Below the pieces are notes generated by a model that did not search any database, had not been told where the DNA came from, and saw nothing but the letters and a program-made list of their open reading frames with translations. A program made the translations under genes and the position numbers. Shown one piece after another: positions 7,241-16,436 of a DNA stretch of 64,000 bases. Positions within the stretch are counted from its first letter, which is position 1. Each line of letters begins with the position of its first letter. The DNA comes from Tolypothrix bouteillei VB521301 (lineage in GTDB: Bacteria > Cyanobacteriota > Cyanobacteriia > Cyanobacteriales > Nostocaceae). The DNA is taken from positions 3,630,452 through 3,694,451 of the forward strand of contig NZ_JHEG04000001.1 in assembly GCF_000760695.4 (NCBI RefSeq), in the 5' to 3' direction.

Positions 7241-8422
7241 ATGACATTTCTATTAAGTTCTCAAAATGTTTTTGAGTACCTAGTTGAAAAGGGACTCTCT
7301 ACTCACCAAAAGCAGTCTCTGAGCAAGATTGAACTAAAACCTGCCAAAAACTTTAACTTGTTACTCAGTTTGCCAGAAGGTCGTCAACTCCTGATTAAGC
7401 AAGAGCCTCACGACCATCAAGGAAAAACCGCAGGTGAGTTTTTGCGAGAATGGCAAGTTCAAAGGTTGTTACAACAATTTCCAGAACTTAGCCACATTCG
7501 TTCATCCGTTTGCGAGGCGATTTATTTTGATGCTGAGCATTCAATCATTGTGTTCAATTATCTCAATGATTATCGCGATTTAGCGGATTTCTACATCAAG
7601 GAAAATATTTTTCCAACTGCCATTGCAGCTGCGGTGGGAGCTACTTTAGCTTCAATCCATCGCCTGACTTTAGACGCTCAAGACTATCGGGAATTCTTAC
7701 AATCTAACACAGGAGCATTTAGTCACCAAACTTTTAACCTGACGAGTGATTTGGAACGAATCACTCCGGAAATTTTTGGTACTGTTCCGGGCGATGGTTT
7801 GAAATTCTTTGTACTCTATCAGCGTTTCGACAGCCTGAGACAGGCGATCTCACAATTGAACGCGGCCATCGAACTGTGTTGTCTCACCCATGATGACCTG
7901 AAGTTGAATAATATCTTACTGGCCAATAATTGGGAGGAAGCGGTTTCTCAAACATCGTCGCCAACTCACAGCATGATTCGCTTAATTGACTGGGAGAAAT
8001 CGAGTTGGGGAGATCCGGCTAGCGATTTAGGAACGCTAATTGCCAATTACTTGCAAATTTGGTTGTATGGCTTGACAGTTAGTAAAACGATTACTCTTGA
8101 AGAGTCTTTGCGCCTGAGCACGACTCCTTTGGAACGGCTCCAGCCTTCAATAGCAGCCCTGGTTAGTGCTTATTTAAATAACTTTCCAGAAATTTTGCGG
8201 CGTCGGGATTTTTTGCTCAGAGTTGTGCAATTTTCCGGTCTTGCCTTGATTCAAGCAATTCTGGCAACAATACAGCACGAAAAAACCTTTGGTAATCTCG
8301 GTATCTGTATGTTACAGGTTGCCAAGGCTTTGTTATGCCGTCCGGAACAATCCATTGAGACTGTGTTTGGCATGACGGCTTTTGACCTGATTCACCGCAG
8401 AGTTTTGCGCTTGGTTAAGTAA
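7241..8422 (+). CDS. APH-family kinase of the RiPP locus (LanK/TvaC-like)
   Basis: A 393-residue aminoglycoside-phosphotransferase-fold protein. Visible motifs are the N-lobe strand LLLSLPEGRQLLIKQE, with the likely ATP-binding Lys. The catalytic loop is LTHDDLKLNNILL (HxDxxxxN) and the metal-binding segment is RLIDWEKSSWGDPASDLG. Such kinases occur with HopA1-family proteins in class V lanthipeptide (LxmK) and thioamitide (TvaC) pathways, where they are implicated in phosphorylating Ser/Thr of the precursor before elimination. That role is inferred from family and neighbours. It sits 140 bp after precursor 4 and 22 bp before the HopA1 gene, so the two enzymes are probably co-transcribed. An antibiotic-resistance kinase is the less likely alternative. 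Confidence 0.8.
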   Translation: MTFLLSSQNVFEYLVEKGLSTHQKQSLSKIELKPAKNFNLLLSLPEGRQLLIKQEPHDHQGKTAGEFLREWQVQRLLQQFPELSHIRSSVCEAIYFDAEHSIIVFNYLNDYRDLADFYIKENIFPTAIAAAVGATLASIHRLTLDAQDYREFLQSNTGAFSHQTFNLTSDLERITPEIFGTVPGDGLKFFVLYQRFDSLRQAISQLNAAIELCCLTHDDLKLNNILLANNWEEAVSQTSSPTHSMIRLIDWEKSSWGDPASDLGTLIANYLQIWLYGLTVSKTITLEESLRLSTTPLERLQPSIAALVSAYLNNFPEILRRRDFLLRVVQFSGLALIQAILATIQHEKTFGNLGICMLQVAKALLCRPEQSIETVFGMTAFDLIHRRVLRLVK

Positions 8423-8444
8423 TTTAAGTTATGGGCATACAATT

Positions 8445-9578
8445 ATGCAATTACTAGATTCGCCGACATTACTAATATCAGAGACTTCGCTTAAGCAAGT
8501 ACTATCTACTCTACAAGACATAGCCAAAAAAGTTGAGATTCAATCCAACTTTTGTATTTGCCATCCAGATTACAAACCCTTAAAACTTCCAGATGAAGTC
8601 GTATCCCGCTTTCAGCAATTACCATTGAACCTTCAGCACAAGTTTCTCAATTCGCAATTGTGTAATTTTCTCTACGGCATCTATTATAACGGCGCAGCTC
8701 AAACTCTCCTTGCTCTAGATGCAGAGTTAATGGATTCGACAAAGCTCCAGAATCTAGAGAACAATACCTTTTTAGGAGTAGATTTGGGGTTTTACGAGCA
8801 ATTGCACAGAGCCAACAACGGTAAAGGCTATTTTGACCCCGGTTGGCAAGTGCTGAGGCTTGAGAGCGATCGCACTCTAGCGGTGAAAAAGGGCGAATTG
8901 ACTTTGCATATAGAACGCGAGCGCCATCTCCAAGGCGTAGAGCAATATGCGCTCGTTGGCGACTCGGTTGCTATCAAGATGCCTCCTAATTTGGTGCAAA
9001 ATGGTTTTTACATGGCAGTTGGTGATGCGGGACCACAAAGTCATGCTCGTACACTCATCAATTCGCAGCTTGTGCGCGTCTACTTTAATTTAAGTCCTGA
9101 AGGTGCAGTTGCGGTTATGGGTAGCTTAACACGGCAACTCAACACTATGTTCATTCCCTTCAGTTTTAAAGCGCTATACAATCCTTCCGACTACGAGCGC
9201 TACGATACAGCCGTGCTTTACTTTGAAAGAAGTGACTATCGAATCATTCGGCTAGTGCTGCAATCTATTTATACAAAGTATCAGTCGTATTTTAGTCAGG
9301 AAGTGCCACTCTTCACAAAATTGCTAGCACCAGGACTTGCTCTGGCAGAAGAACCAGACAATAAATTTAGTGAGAAAGAAAGTTTTGGTTTAAATCGCTG
9401 CCAAATTGTTGCCAATAGTTTGCTGGAAGCTTGGCAACAAGGAAATGAGTCAAAAGTCAATCGGATGGTACTGATGATTAAGCACTTCGGCAAACAGGGA
9501 ATTGAATTGCAGCGTCCTTACCTCAATGCCGAATCTGAAGATATTTACGAGATTTTAGATTTATCCGATTCACAGTGA
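8445..9578 (+). CDS. HopA1-family protein (LanY/TvaD-like), putative phosphopeptide lyase
   Basis: A 377-residue protein of the type annotated as T3SS effector HopA1 family. The characteristic central segment includes NNGKGYFDPGWQV, ERERHLQ, VAIKMPPNLVQNGFYMAVGD and AGP, followed by RVYFNLSPEGAVAVMGSLT. In class V lanthipeptide and thioviridamide-type pathways this family is linked to removal of phosphate to give dehydroalanine or dehydrobutyrine, working with the APH kinase. The immediate upstream kinase supports the same role here. No type III secretion context exists. No signal peptide, so cytoplasmic. No LanX-like, LanD-like decarboxylase or YcaO gene is present nearby. Confidence 0.75.
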   Translation: MQLLDSPTLLISETSLKQVLSTLQDIAKKVEIQSNFCICHPDYKPLKLPDEVVSRFQQLPLNLQHKFLNSQLCNFLYGIYYNGAAQTLLALDAELMDSTKLQNLENNTFLGVDLGFYEQLHRANNGKGYFDPGWQVLRLESDRTLAVKKGELTLHIERERHLQGVEQYALVGDSVAIKMPPNLVQNGFYMAVGDAGPQSHARTLINSQLVRVYFNLSPEGAVAVMGSLTRQLNTMFIPFSFKALYNPSDYERYDTAVLYFERSDYRIIRLVLQSIYTKYQSYFSQEVPLFTKLLAPGLALAEEPDNKFSEKESFGLNRCQIVANSLLEAWQQGNESKVNRMVLMIKHFGKQGIELQRPYLNAESEDIYEILDLSDSQ

Positions 9579-9604
9579 TTCGCCTCAACTGACATCACTG
9601 TGAA
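9569..9604 (+). terminator. Hairpin over the HopA1 stop codon
   Basis: ttcacagtgat (9569-9579) pairs with atcactgtgaa (9594-9604) over 11 bp around a 14-nt loop, and the TGA stop lies in the left arm. No T-tract follows, so termination activity is uncertain. It marks the 3' end of the plus-strand unit before the convergent genes. Confidence 0.5.
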
Positions 9605-9770
9605 GGACAGAGGTGCAATACAGACACTCAGGCGATTTTGAGAGTGATGCATGTTTCACGGACACATCTTGCGCTCCGCGAAGCGTCAAGCCTCCAGCTT
9701 ATCGCCTGTTTTTTTGTTAAGTAGGTTCTAGCAAGAGCCGTGCGATGGGAGCATTCAAATTTGGTACATT

Positions 9771-9945
9771 GCCCTCAGAATATAATTCTGGGGCTATACA
9801 AACAAAGCCTGCCTTTGCAGGTTATGATACATGAGTCCGCGTAAGCGGTGAGTCCAGTGCTGTAGGCGGGTTTCCCGCGCCCTGGGAACTAGCAAACCCG
9901 GAGGGACTTCGTTTGTGTAGCTGCGATTTCCAATCGTAAGCGTGT
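9771..9945. repeat. Dispersed GC-rich repeat, between convergent units
   Basis: Bounded by gccctcagaatataattctg and the segment gtttgtgtagctgcgatttc, it contains several small hairpins such as gcgggtttcccgcg. Related copies lie at 23885-24046, 29498-29608 and 35452-35582, with fragments at 37220-37258 and 55602-55636. No ORF. It fills most of the spacer between the two halves of the RiPP locus. Confidence 0.65.
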
Positions 9946-10054
9946 TTTTTCCAAATTAGGATGCTCCCTGTGCGCTGCGAAAAACCTTATCAAATTTATC
10001 CATTAATTTTTACCCCGCCCTCAACCATTATGTTGCGCGGGGTAGTTCATTATC

Positions 10055-10837
10055 TTAAGCTAGTTTTGGCAATTCCTGGGATGATTTAAAATTAGCATCT
10101 AGTTCAAGCCGCACCACAACTTTAACTTCCTCAAGTTGTTGCTTTAACCAAGTAGAAAACAAATCTCCCACAATCTTCAAGCGCAGCGCCTCGTTTAATT
10201 GCGGTGGAATGATTTCTTCAACCCTCAGGAGATGGACTCCTTTTTGGGTAACAATTGGCTTGAGAATCTGTGGCGGATGGGCGGCAAAGATACAAGCTGC
10301 AATCTCCGGTCTAATATCACTACGGTGTCGTATCCCGCAATAACCCCCAGCGCGGCGCAGTTCTGGCTCTTGTATGTATTGACGGGCAATATCTTGGAAA
10401 CTAATTTCGGTTTCTTGCAGCGCATAAAACAGTTCCCAAGACAAGTCTTCATCATCTAACACGACTTCATAGGTCACAGCCCCGGCATAATCAAGTTGGT
10501 GTTCGTAAAAGAACGGTTCGACTTGCTCTGCAAATAAATAACTCGCTAACTTCGCAGAAAGTAGGTTAATATGGGCTAATTCCTCAAAATCATCGAGGGA
10601 AAGAAAATGTTTTTGCAGCCATGTCCAAGTGTCTTCAGCTTTTACAAGTTTGTTGGCTAATCGTAAGCTATCTGCTGAGCGCTGAAGTTCTTCTGGCTCG
10701 ACTTTAATGTTTGCTTGAGCAGCAGCATCAGCAATAATTTTACGGTTAGCCATTGCTTCAATTATGTCAGGAATTTGGCAGGAAAGCTTGATTTGATGCA
10801 GAATGTCTTCAGCGGAAAAATTAAAAGTTTTTGCCAT
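10055..10837 (-). CDS. PpiC/SurA-type peptidyl-prolyl isomerase
   Basis: A 260-residue protein with an N-terminal SurA-like helical region (about 1-115) and a parvulin-type domain (about 120-225). The latter contains FQDIARQYIQEPELRRAGG, CGIRHRSDIRPEIA and ILKPIVTQKGVHLLRVEEI, as in PpiC foldases. There is no signal peptide, so it would act in the cytoplasm, perhaps as a chaperone for the substrate of the neighbouring exporter. It lies 162 bp downstream of the HlyD gene on the same strand. Parvulin-type proteins next to C39 ABC exporter and HlyD pairs are a familiar cyanobacterial arrangement. Direct binding to the precursor is inference. Confidence 0.75.
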   Translation of the reverse strand: MAKTFNFSAEDILHQIKLSCQIPDIIEAMANRKIIADAAAQANIKVEPEELQRSADSLRLANKLVKAEDTWTWLQKHFLSLDDFEELAHINLLSAKLASYLFAEQVEPFFYEHQLDYAGAVTYEVVLDDEDLSWELFYALQETEISFQDIARQYIQEPELRRAGGYCGIRHRSDIRPEIAACIFAAHPPQILKPIVTQKGVHLLRVEEIIPPQLNEALRLKIVGDLFSTWLKQQLEEVKVVVRLELDANFKSSQELPKLA

Positions 10838-10999
10838 GCTTGTACTCCTTGAATTATTAACATTAGTTATTGTTTATTGCCATCCTATTTGAGTTGGAAT
10901 TACCTCATGAAGGGAGGGGACAGGAAACAGGATTTTTTATAAATGATTCAGGATGGCTATATTAGGTAGTAATGATGAGTGACTGCCTAATATTAATAA

Positions 11000-12541
11000 C
11001 TAAAGATCTAAACCGCCTTTTTGCAATTTCTTAAACGGATCTAACAAGAAGTCAATCACACGGCGCTGACGGATAATCACCTCTGCTGTTGCTGTTTGAC
11101 CAGGTGTTAACTCTATGCGTTTGTTTGCCGTCTGAATATAAGGCTGCGGCAGGGCTATGTCTAACTCATAAGTTTCTAACTTGCCGGAGTTAGTTTCACT
11201 GACTTTGGAGTCTGGTGAAATCCAACTCACGCGCCCTTGCACCACTCCATAATCTTGGAAGGGATAAGCGTCAAATTTAATTTTGACAGGCATCCCTGCT
11301 CGCAAAAAACCACTTTGTTGGCTAGTCAATTGGGCTTTAAGTATTAAAGTAGAACCCTTGGGCGCAACTTGTGCAATCATTTGACCGGGTTGTACCACGG
11401 CTCCGGGTTGTTGAATCGGCAACTGAAAAATTGTGCCATCAATGGGAGAACGCATCACTCGTTGAGCTAACTGGAGATTGAAAGATTGAATTTGGCTTTT
11501 AATTTGACCTATTTCCGATTGCAAAACGGTTATTTGAGATAGCAAATCTTTCAGTTGTTGCTGACTTTTTAACAAAGTCAGTTTCCCTGCCTGAACCACA
11601 CTTTGATAATTATTTTCCTGCTCATTTAAACGTAGCTGGGCTTGCTGGATATCAGATTCAGCTTGATGAATAGTTCTCTGATAATTAGTCTGTTGCTCTT
11701 TTACATTGGACTGGGCTTGAGAAATATTGGACTGAGCTTGCACAAGTTGTTGGTAGTTTTCTTGTGCTAACTGTTGCACTTCTAGAAAGCGATCGTGTGA
11801 AATCGCACCCTCGTTCCAAACTTTTCTGTAGCGCGGTACTTTTTCCCGAGCGCTTTTCAAACGAACTTCTGCTAACTTATAGGCGGCAAGGCTAGAATCA
11901 AGTGCTTGCCGCATCTGGTTGACTTTAGCCAGTTTTTCCTCTTTTTGTAAGTTATAGCCCGTCTTAAGGGTATCAAGATTCTGTTGTGCCTGCTGTACTT
12001 GCGCTCTTTTTTCCAATTGTTGAGCTTGGTTTTGTTGCTCAGTGACGTTAACCGCCAGCATCAGTTGATTTTTAAGTAGCCGCAACTGCGCCAGTTGATT
12101 TTTATCTCCTTGGAGTTTTGTCTGGCTAGCCTGCACATTTGTTCGCAGTATATCAGACTCTTGTTCCACCAGTATCTGTCCTGCTCGAACTTGCTCTCCT
12201 TCTTTTACCTTCACAGCAATAACATTTCCCCCCACAGCAGCATCCAATCTTTGTGTTGCTCCTTTAGGTTCTATCCGCCCTCTGGCAGTTCCTGTCTCAT
12301 CAACTTTAGAAAGCATTGACCAAGGTAAGATAATTCCTGTAAAACCTATTATTAAATACAGCAAAGAACGTGTCCAAACTCGTGGTAATGCATCTAGCAG
12401 TTCTTCGGTGCCGTAATGCCAATCTTTAGGATGGCTTGCTGTTAGCGTCTGATGATGAACAGTGGTAGAGTCGAGGGTATCAAGTTGTTCCTGAGGTGGT
12501 TTGCTAAGAACAGACAATGAATTAAAAGATGGATTTGCCAT
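11000..12541 (-). CDS. HlyD-family periplasmic adaptor of a type I secretion/bacteriocin exporter
   Basis: A 513-residue membrane fusion protein. A single membrane segment near residues 57-78 (SLLYLIIGFTGIILPW) follows a cytoplasmic N-terminus. Next comes the first biotinyl-lipoyl half (GGNVIAVKVKEGEQVRAGQI). A long Gln-rich coiled coil (about 130-355) is followed by the second lipoyl half (RVMRSPIDGTIFQLPIQQPG) and a beta-barrel with the C-terminal ELTPGQTATAEVIIRQR motif. It would link the C39 ABC transporter to an outer-membrane channel, which is not encoded in the window. It starts 139 bp after the transporter gene; the spacer contains a small hairpin (gaaggcagagccttcc) but no ORF. Confidence 0.9.
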   Translation of the reverse strand: MANPSFNSLSVLSKPPQEQLDTLDSTTVHHQTLTASHPKDWHYGTEELLDALPRVWTRSLLYLIIGFTGIILPWSMLSKVDETGTARGRIEPKGATQRLDAAVGGNVIAVKVKEGEQVRAGQILVEQESDILRTNVQASQTKLQGDKNQLAQLRLLKNQLMLAVNVTEQQNQAQQLEKRAQVQQAQQNLDTLKTGYNLQKEEKLAKVNQMRQALDSSLAAYKLAEVRLKSAREKVPRYRKVWNEGAISHDRFLEVQQLAQENYQQLVQAQSNISQAQSNVKEQQTNYQRTIHQAESDIQQAQLRLNEQENNYQSVVQAGKLTLLKSQQQLKDLLSQITVLQSEIGQIKSQIQSFNLQLAQRVMRSPIDGTIFQLPIQQPGAVVQPGQMIAQVAPKGSTLILKAQLTSQQSGFLRAGMPVKIKFDAYPFQDYGVVQGRVSWISPDSKVSETNSGKLETYELDIALPQPYIQTANKRIELTPGQTATAEVIIRQRRVIDFLLDPFKKLQKGGLDL

Positions 12542-12680
12542 ATTAATTTTTTACCCTTGAGTTTTTGGTTGCCTGGGAATGCCCTAAAATCTTTGTGAAA
12601 CCCTCGTGTGGTTTTTTGCTCGAGAAGGCAGAGCCTTCCGGAATACGTTACCAAGCTAAGCCCGGTAATGAGCGTAAAAC

Positions 12681-15600
12681 TCAAGCAACTTGAGGCAGTT
12701 GTTGTTGGTTGAGGTAGTAGAAATGACCTTTTCTTTTAATTAATTCATCGTGAGTACCGCTTTCAACTAATACGCCGCGATCTAAAACCAAAATTAGGTC
12801 AGCATTACGTATGGTAGAAAGGCGATGAGCAATTATCAGGGTTGTGCGCCCTTTGATAATTGTGTTCAGATTGCTTTGAATAATACGCTCGGATTCTGAG
12901 TCGAGGTGACTGGTGGCTTCATCTAATAGTAATAAGCGGGGATTTCCTAACAAAGCGCGAGCAATTGCTAGTCGTTGGCGTTGTCCACCAGATAGCAATC
13001 CGCCGCCTTCACCAATTTGAGTTTCGTAACCCATTGGCAGTTGCTGAATAAATTCCTCCGCTCCAGCCAGTCGCGCCACTTCCATAATTTCTTCTAGGGT
13101 GGCTTCTGGGTGAGCAATGCTAATGTTTTCCCGAATCGTACTGCCAAACAAAAAGGTATCTTGATCTACAACACCAATTTGGGAACGGAGCGACCTCAAA
13201 GCAATACTTGTCACATCATAACCGTCGATTAACACTTTGCCCTCTGTCGGCTGATAAAGACCCAAAATCAACTTGAAGAGTGTCGTTTTACCAGAACCGC
13301 TACGCCCTACAACCGCCACAGTTTGCTCCGATTGCACTTCAAAACTGAGATTTTCTAGCACGTTACTATCATTGTCAGGATGATAGCGAAAGGTGACATT
13401 TTCAAAGCGAATATGACCGCGTAATGTTGGTAAAAACTGACGGGGCGACAAGTGTAAATCTTCTTCTGGCTCGGCTTCTAACACATCATTAATTCGTTCA
13501 GCGGAAATGAACACTTCCTGCAATTGATTCCATAGTACGGATAGCCGTTGGAATGGGTTAATGACATTGCCTAACAACATATTGAAAGCAATTAATTGCC
13601 CAATTGTGAGTTGGTTCTGAATCACCTGCCATGCCCCAAACCACAGTAATACGGTGTTTGCTACCGTTCTAATTGTGGCACTTATGACTTGCAATTGATT
13701 ACCAACGACCTGTCCGGAAAAGCCTTTTTTAATCGATTGATGCAAGCGTTCTTCCCATTGCCAGCGTACCGTTTGCTCAACTGCCATTGACCTAATTGTG
13801 CGAATGCCTGTAAGAGCTTCAATGAGATAACGGCTCTCAGCGTTCATGGTATTAAATATTTCTCTGGAAATACGTTGCAAAAAAGGCGTTGCAATTAGGG
13901 TTAATAACACCATTGGCGGCACAATGACCAGTACTAGCAATGCTAATTTCCAGCTGTACCAGAACATCATTCCCACATAGATAAACACTGTTAGCAAATC
14001 CAGAAAGATTGATAGTGCCTCACCCGTTAAAAAGCGCTGAATTTTGTGATTTTCTTGCAGGCGAGAAACGATGTCGCCGACATAACGAGACTCGAAAAAC
14101 GATAGCGGCAGTCGGAAGGTATGTTTAATAAAACCTACAATCATCGACAGACTGACTTTGTTTGCTGTGTGATCCAGCAAATATTGCCGCAGTCCGTTCA
14201 TAGCCACTCCAAACAGCCCAAAAATGAGCAAGCCTAACCCTACAGCGTTTAAAGTTAAGGTACTGCCCTGGACAATGACTTTATCTAATAGCAACTGGGT
14301 GAATAAGGGCGTTATCAGTCCAAACACCTGAATAAGCACAGAAGCAATGAACACTTCTAGCAGGACTACCCAGTGCGGTTTGACTAACTCAAAAAACTGC
14401 CAAAATCCTGTATTTGCTTCCTCGGTTTCTTTTAACAGAGCTGTGGGTTGCAATAACAATGCATAACCAGTCCAATTGGCTTTGAATTCAGCTATTGTGA
14501 AAGTGCGTTGGCCGATCGCCGGGTCACCAACAATCACCCGCCGTTTTGTGATTTCATAAACGACGATGTAGTGTTTGCCTTCCCAGTGAGCGATCGCAGG
14601 CAAGGGTTGTTGTGCCAATTTATCCAAACTAGCTTTCACAGGTCGGGTAGAAAAGCCAATGCTTTCTGCTGCTGCTGCTAAACTCCGCAGTGACGCTCCA
14701 CTGCGGCTTGTGTTCGCTAAATCCCGCACTCGATTTATACTAAAGCGCTTGCCCCAATAGCGAGCAATCATAACTAAGCAAGCCGCACCACAGTCAGAAG
14801 CGCTTTGTTGTTGAAATAATGGATACCGCTTGGTTAAACGACCCCACACCTGACCAATGGTGACAGTTGGGCTAGGAAAATAAACGCGTCGAGACTGACG
14901 GGAGGAAGAATGTGGATGCTGGGAAGAGGATATATAGACGCGTGGACGCTCTAATGTAGGGAATGTAAATGAATAACTCCCCAGATCAAAACGTCTTCCC
15001 CTCCCCGCGTCTTCCCCTTCTGTGTCTTCTTCATCTCCTAAGTCAGAATCATTACCAGAGTCTTTTGTAATTAAGTCTGGTAATTGTGGTAAATAATCTA
15101 GTGCTATTTGCCAATCAGAATTTTTGAGACTGTAAACTATTGTTGGTTGAATAGCTTGCCAACCACCCTCTCTTGCATTGCAATGTGCCGGAGCATAAAT
15201 TGTGCCAGGAGTGAGGGTGCTACCATTAGAATGCAGCAGTTCTCCGCGACGCAGCAGCCACAGTTTGCTGTCTTGTGTAAGTTTTGCTGGTAAAAAGCCA
15301 ATCTCTAGATTGTGCCGTTGAAACAGGGATAATACTTTCAGCATCCCCTCCATAGAAGCCATGCGGGAAGGTTGCGAGTTGTGGTTGTATAACAGCAGCA
15401 AATCCCATACTTCTGCACGGGCGAACAGGCGAGCGCGAATATCGGGATATTTGCCCATTAAGTTTTGCAACTTTTCGTTGCTGAGATAGCAAAGCTTTAA
15501 ATCTGTAGAAGCTCTGGCATTGTAAGGCTGAAATTCTTCTTCGGGAAACAGAGTCATTTCACCAAATGAACCTCCAGTTGAAAAAGTAGCAATTAAGTTA

Positions 15601-15809
15601 TTGGAGGTATCCAGCAGTCTGACTTTACCCGTTAAAACTATATAAATTCCGGGGTTTGCGTCTAATGCTCGCCAGAACAGCTTTGCTATTTGTGGTTTCT
15701 GGATTTCTACTGCTCTAGTGCAGTCTGCTAGCTCCGTGTCTGGAAGGGTTTCACCCAAACTTTGGGTGAGTTGTGCAACTAGCTGTTGATACGAAAATTC
15801 TCTTGGCAT
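12681..15809 (-). CDS. Peptidase-containing ABC transporter (C39) with N-terminal cNMP-binding domain
   Basis: About 1042 residues. In order it has a cyclic-nucleotide-binding domain (about 25-150; GKVRLLDTSNNLIATFSTGG, FGEMTL) and a variable acidic linker. The C39 peptidase domain has catalytic Cys about residue 337 in SASDCGAACLVM, His about 411 in HWEGKHYIVV, and Asp in VGDPAIGQ. It is followed by six membrane helices. The nucleotide-binding domain has Walker A GRSGSGKTT, signature LLSGGQRQRLAIARAL and Walker B LLLLDEATSHLD. Such PCATs cut precursors after Gly-Gly and export the core, matching the leaders at 5.3-7.1 kb. The start is the ATG of MPREF; an in-frame TTG 21 bp upstream would nearly touch the HTH gene. 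The regulatory domain suggests ligand-gated export (inference). HetC-like transporters share this architecture. Confidence 0.92.
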   Translation of the reverse strand: MPREFSYQQLVAQLTQSLGETLPDTELADCTRAVEIQKPQIAKLFWRALDANPGIYIVLTGKVRLLDTSNNLIATFSTGGSFGEMTLFPEEEFQPYNARASTDLKLCYLSNEKLQNLMGKYPDIRARLFARAEVWDLLLLYNHNSQPSRMASMEGMLKVLSLFQRHNLEIGFLPAKLTQDSKLWLLRRGELLHSNGSTLTPGTIYAPAHCNAREGGWQAIQPTIVYSLKNSDWQIALDYLPQLPDLITKDSGNDSDLGDEEDTEGEDAGRGRRFDLGSYSFTFPTLERPRVYISSSQHPHSSSRQSRRVYFPSPTVTIGQVWGRLTKRYPLFQQQSASDCGAACLVMIARYWGKRFSINRVRDLANTSRSGASLRSLAAAAESIGFSTRPVKASLDKLAQQPLPAIAHWEGKHYIVVYEITKRRVIVGDPAIGQRTFTIAEFKANWTGYALLLQPTALLKETEEANTGFWQFFELVKPHWVVLLEVFIASVLIQVFGLITPLFTQLLLDKVIVQGSTLTLNAVGLGLLIFGLFGVAMNGLRQYLLDHTANKVSLSMIVGFIKHTFRLPLSFFESRYVGDIVSRLQENHKIQRFLTGEALSIFLDLLTVFIYVGMMFWYSWKLALLVLVIVPPMVLLTLIATPFLQRISREIFNTMNAESRYLIEALTGIRTIRSMAVEQTVRWQWEERLHQSIKKGFSGQVVGNQLQVISATIRTVANTVLLWFGAWQVIQNQLTIGQLIAFNMLLGNVINPFQRLSVLWNQLQEVFISAERINDVLEAEPEEDLHLSPRQFLPTLRGHIRFENVTFRYHPDNDSNVLENLSFEVQSEQTVAVVGRSGSGKTTLFKLILGLYQPTEGKVLIDGYDVTSIALRSLRSQIGVVDQDTFLFGSTIRENISIAHPEATLEEIMEVARLAGAEEFIQQLPMGYETQIGEGGGLLSGGQRQRLAIARALLGNPRLLLLDEATSHLDSESERIIQSNLNTIIKGRTTLIIAHRLSTIRNADLILVLDRGVLVESGTHDELIKRKGHFYYLNQQQLPQVA

Positions 15810-15830
15810 ACACTCACCTGTACAATACAA

Positions 15831-16436
15831 CTAGCGATCGGTCTTCATAAAATTGAGTGACCATTGCAAACTAGACTCACCAGGCAATAATTGCAGGTCA
15901 CCAATTGTAATCCCAGAATCTTTGGTATCGTCAGTTTCTTGTTTGGAGCGATCGTGTCTTTGTTTTGTAGACAGCCCCATTTGTTTGAGCAGGCGATTTA
16001 TGTGGCGTTCGGTAATTTCAATCCCAAATTCACTTGCTAAATGTTTGCTTAACCATTGGGCTGTCCAGCATTGAAATGGATAGCCGTACTCACGAGGGCT
16101 ATGGCTCACCAATTCTTTCAAGCGATCGAGATATTGCTCGTTAACACTCTTCGGTCTGCCTATCGGTTGGTCCTGCCATTTGTGAGCTAAACCAGCTTTT
16201 GCTGCGCCAATCCAGTACCGCGCCATATGGTAGGAACAACCTAATATTTCACAGATTTGGGTTTGAGATTTACCCCGATCTGCCAGCAACATAACTTCGA
16301 TGCGACGACGGTATTCTGGTTGTAAATGCGTTTGCAAAGCCTTCAGCAGAACTTTCCGCTGAAAAGGCGTTAAAAACTTGCCGTTATTAACGTTGTAGCT
16401 TTCAAAATCTTGAAATTGATTGGCTTCGTGTGTCAT
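15831..16436 (-). CDS. Helix-turn-helix protein with transposase-type DNA-binding domain
   Basis: A 201-residue protein. It carries an IS630/Tc1-like HTH (RRRIEVMLLADRGKSQTQIC, EILGCSYHMARYWIGAAKAG) and a second winged-helix part (WTAQWLSKHLASEFGIEITE, RHINRLLKQMGLS). The catalytic DDE domain of an IS630 transposase is absent and the C-terminus is unrelated (GITIGDLQLLPGESSLQW). It ends 21 bp before the C39 transporter and is probably co-transcribed with it. A regulator derived from a transposase is the likely role; a truncated transposase is less likely because the frame is intact and the context is ordered. ATG chosen over an upstream GTG. Confidence 0.7.
   Translation of the reverse strand: MTHEANQFQDFESYNVNNGKFLTPFQRKVLLKALQTHLQPEYRRRIEVMLLADRGKSQTQICEILGCSYHMARYWIGAAKAGLAHKWQDQPIGRPKSVNEQYLDRLKELVSHSPREYGYPFQCWTAQWLSKHLASEFGIEITERHINRLLKQMGLSTKQRHDRSKQETDDTKDSGITIGDLQLLPGESSLQWSLNFMKTDR

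Noticed and set aside
7241..9578. Reading the kinase as an aminoglycoside-resistance gene and the HopA1 protein as a type III effector
   Set aside because: There is no secretion or resistance context. Tight pairing behind GG-leader peptides favours the RiPP interpretation.
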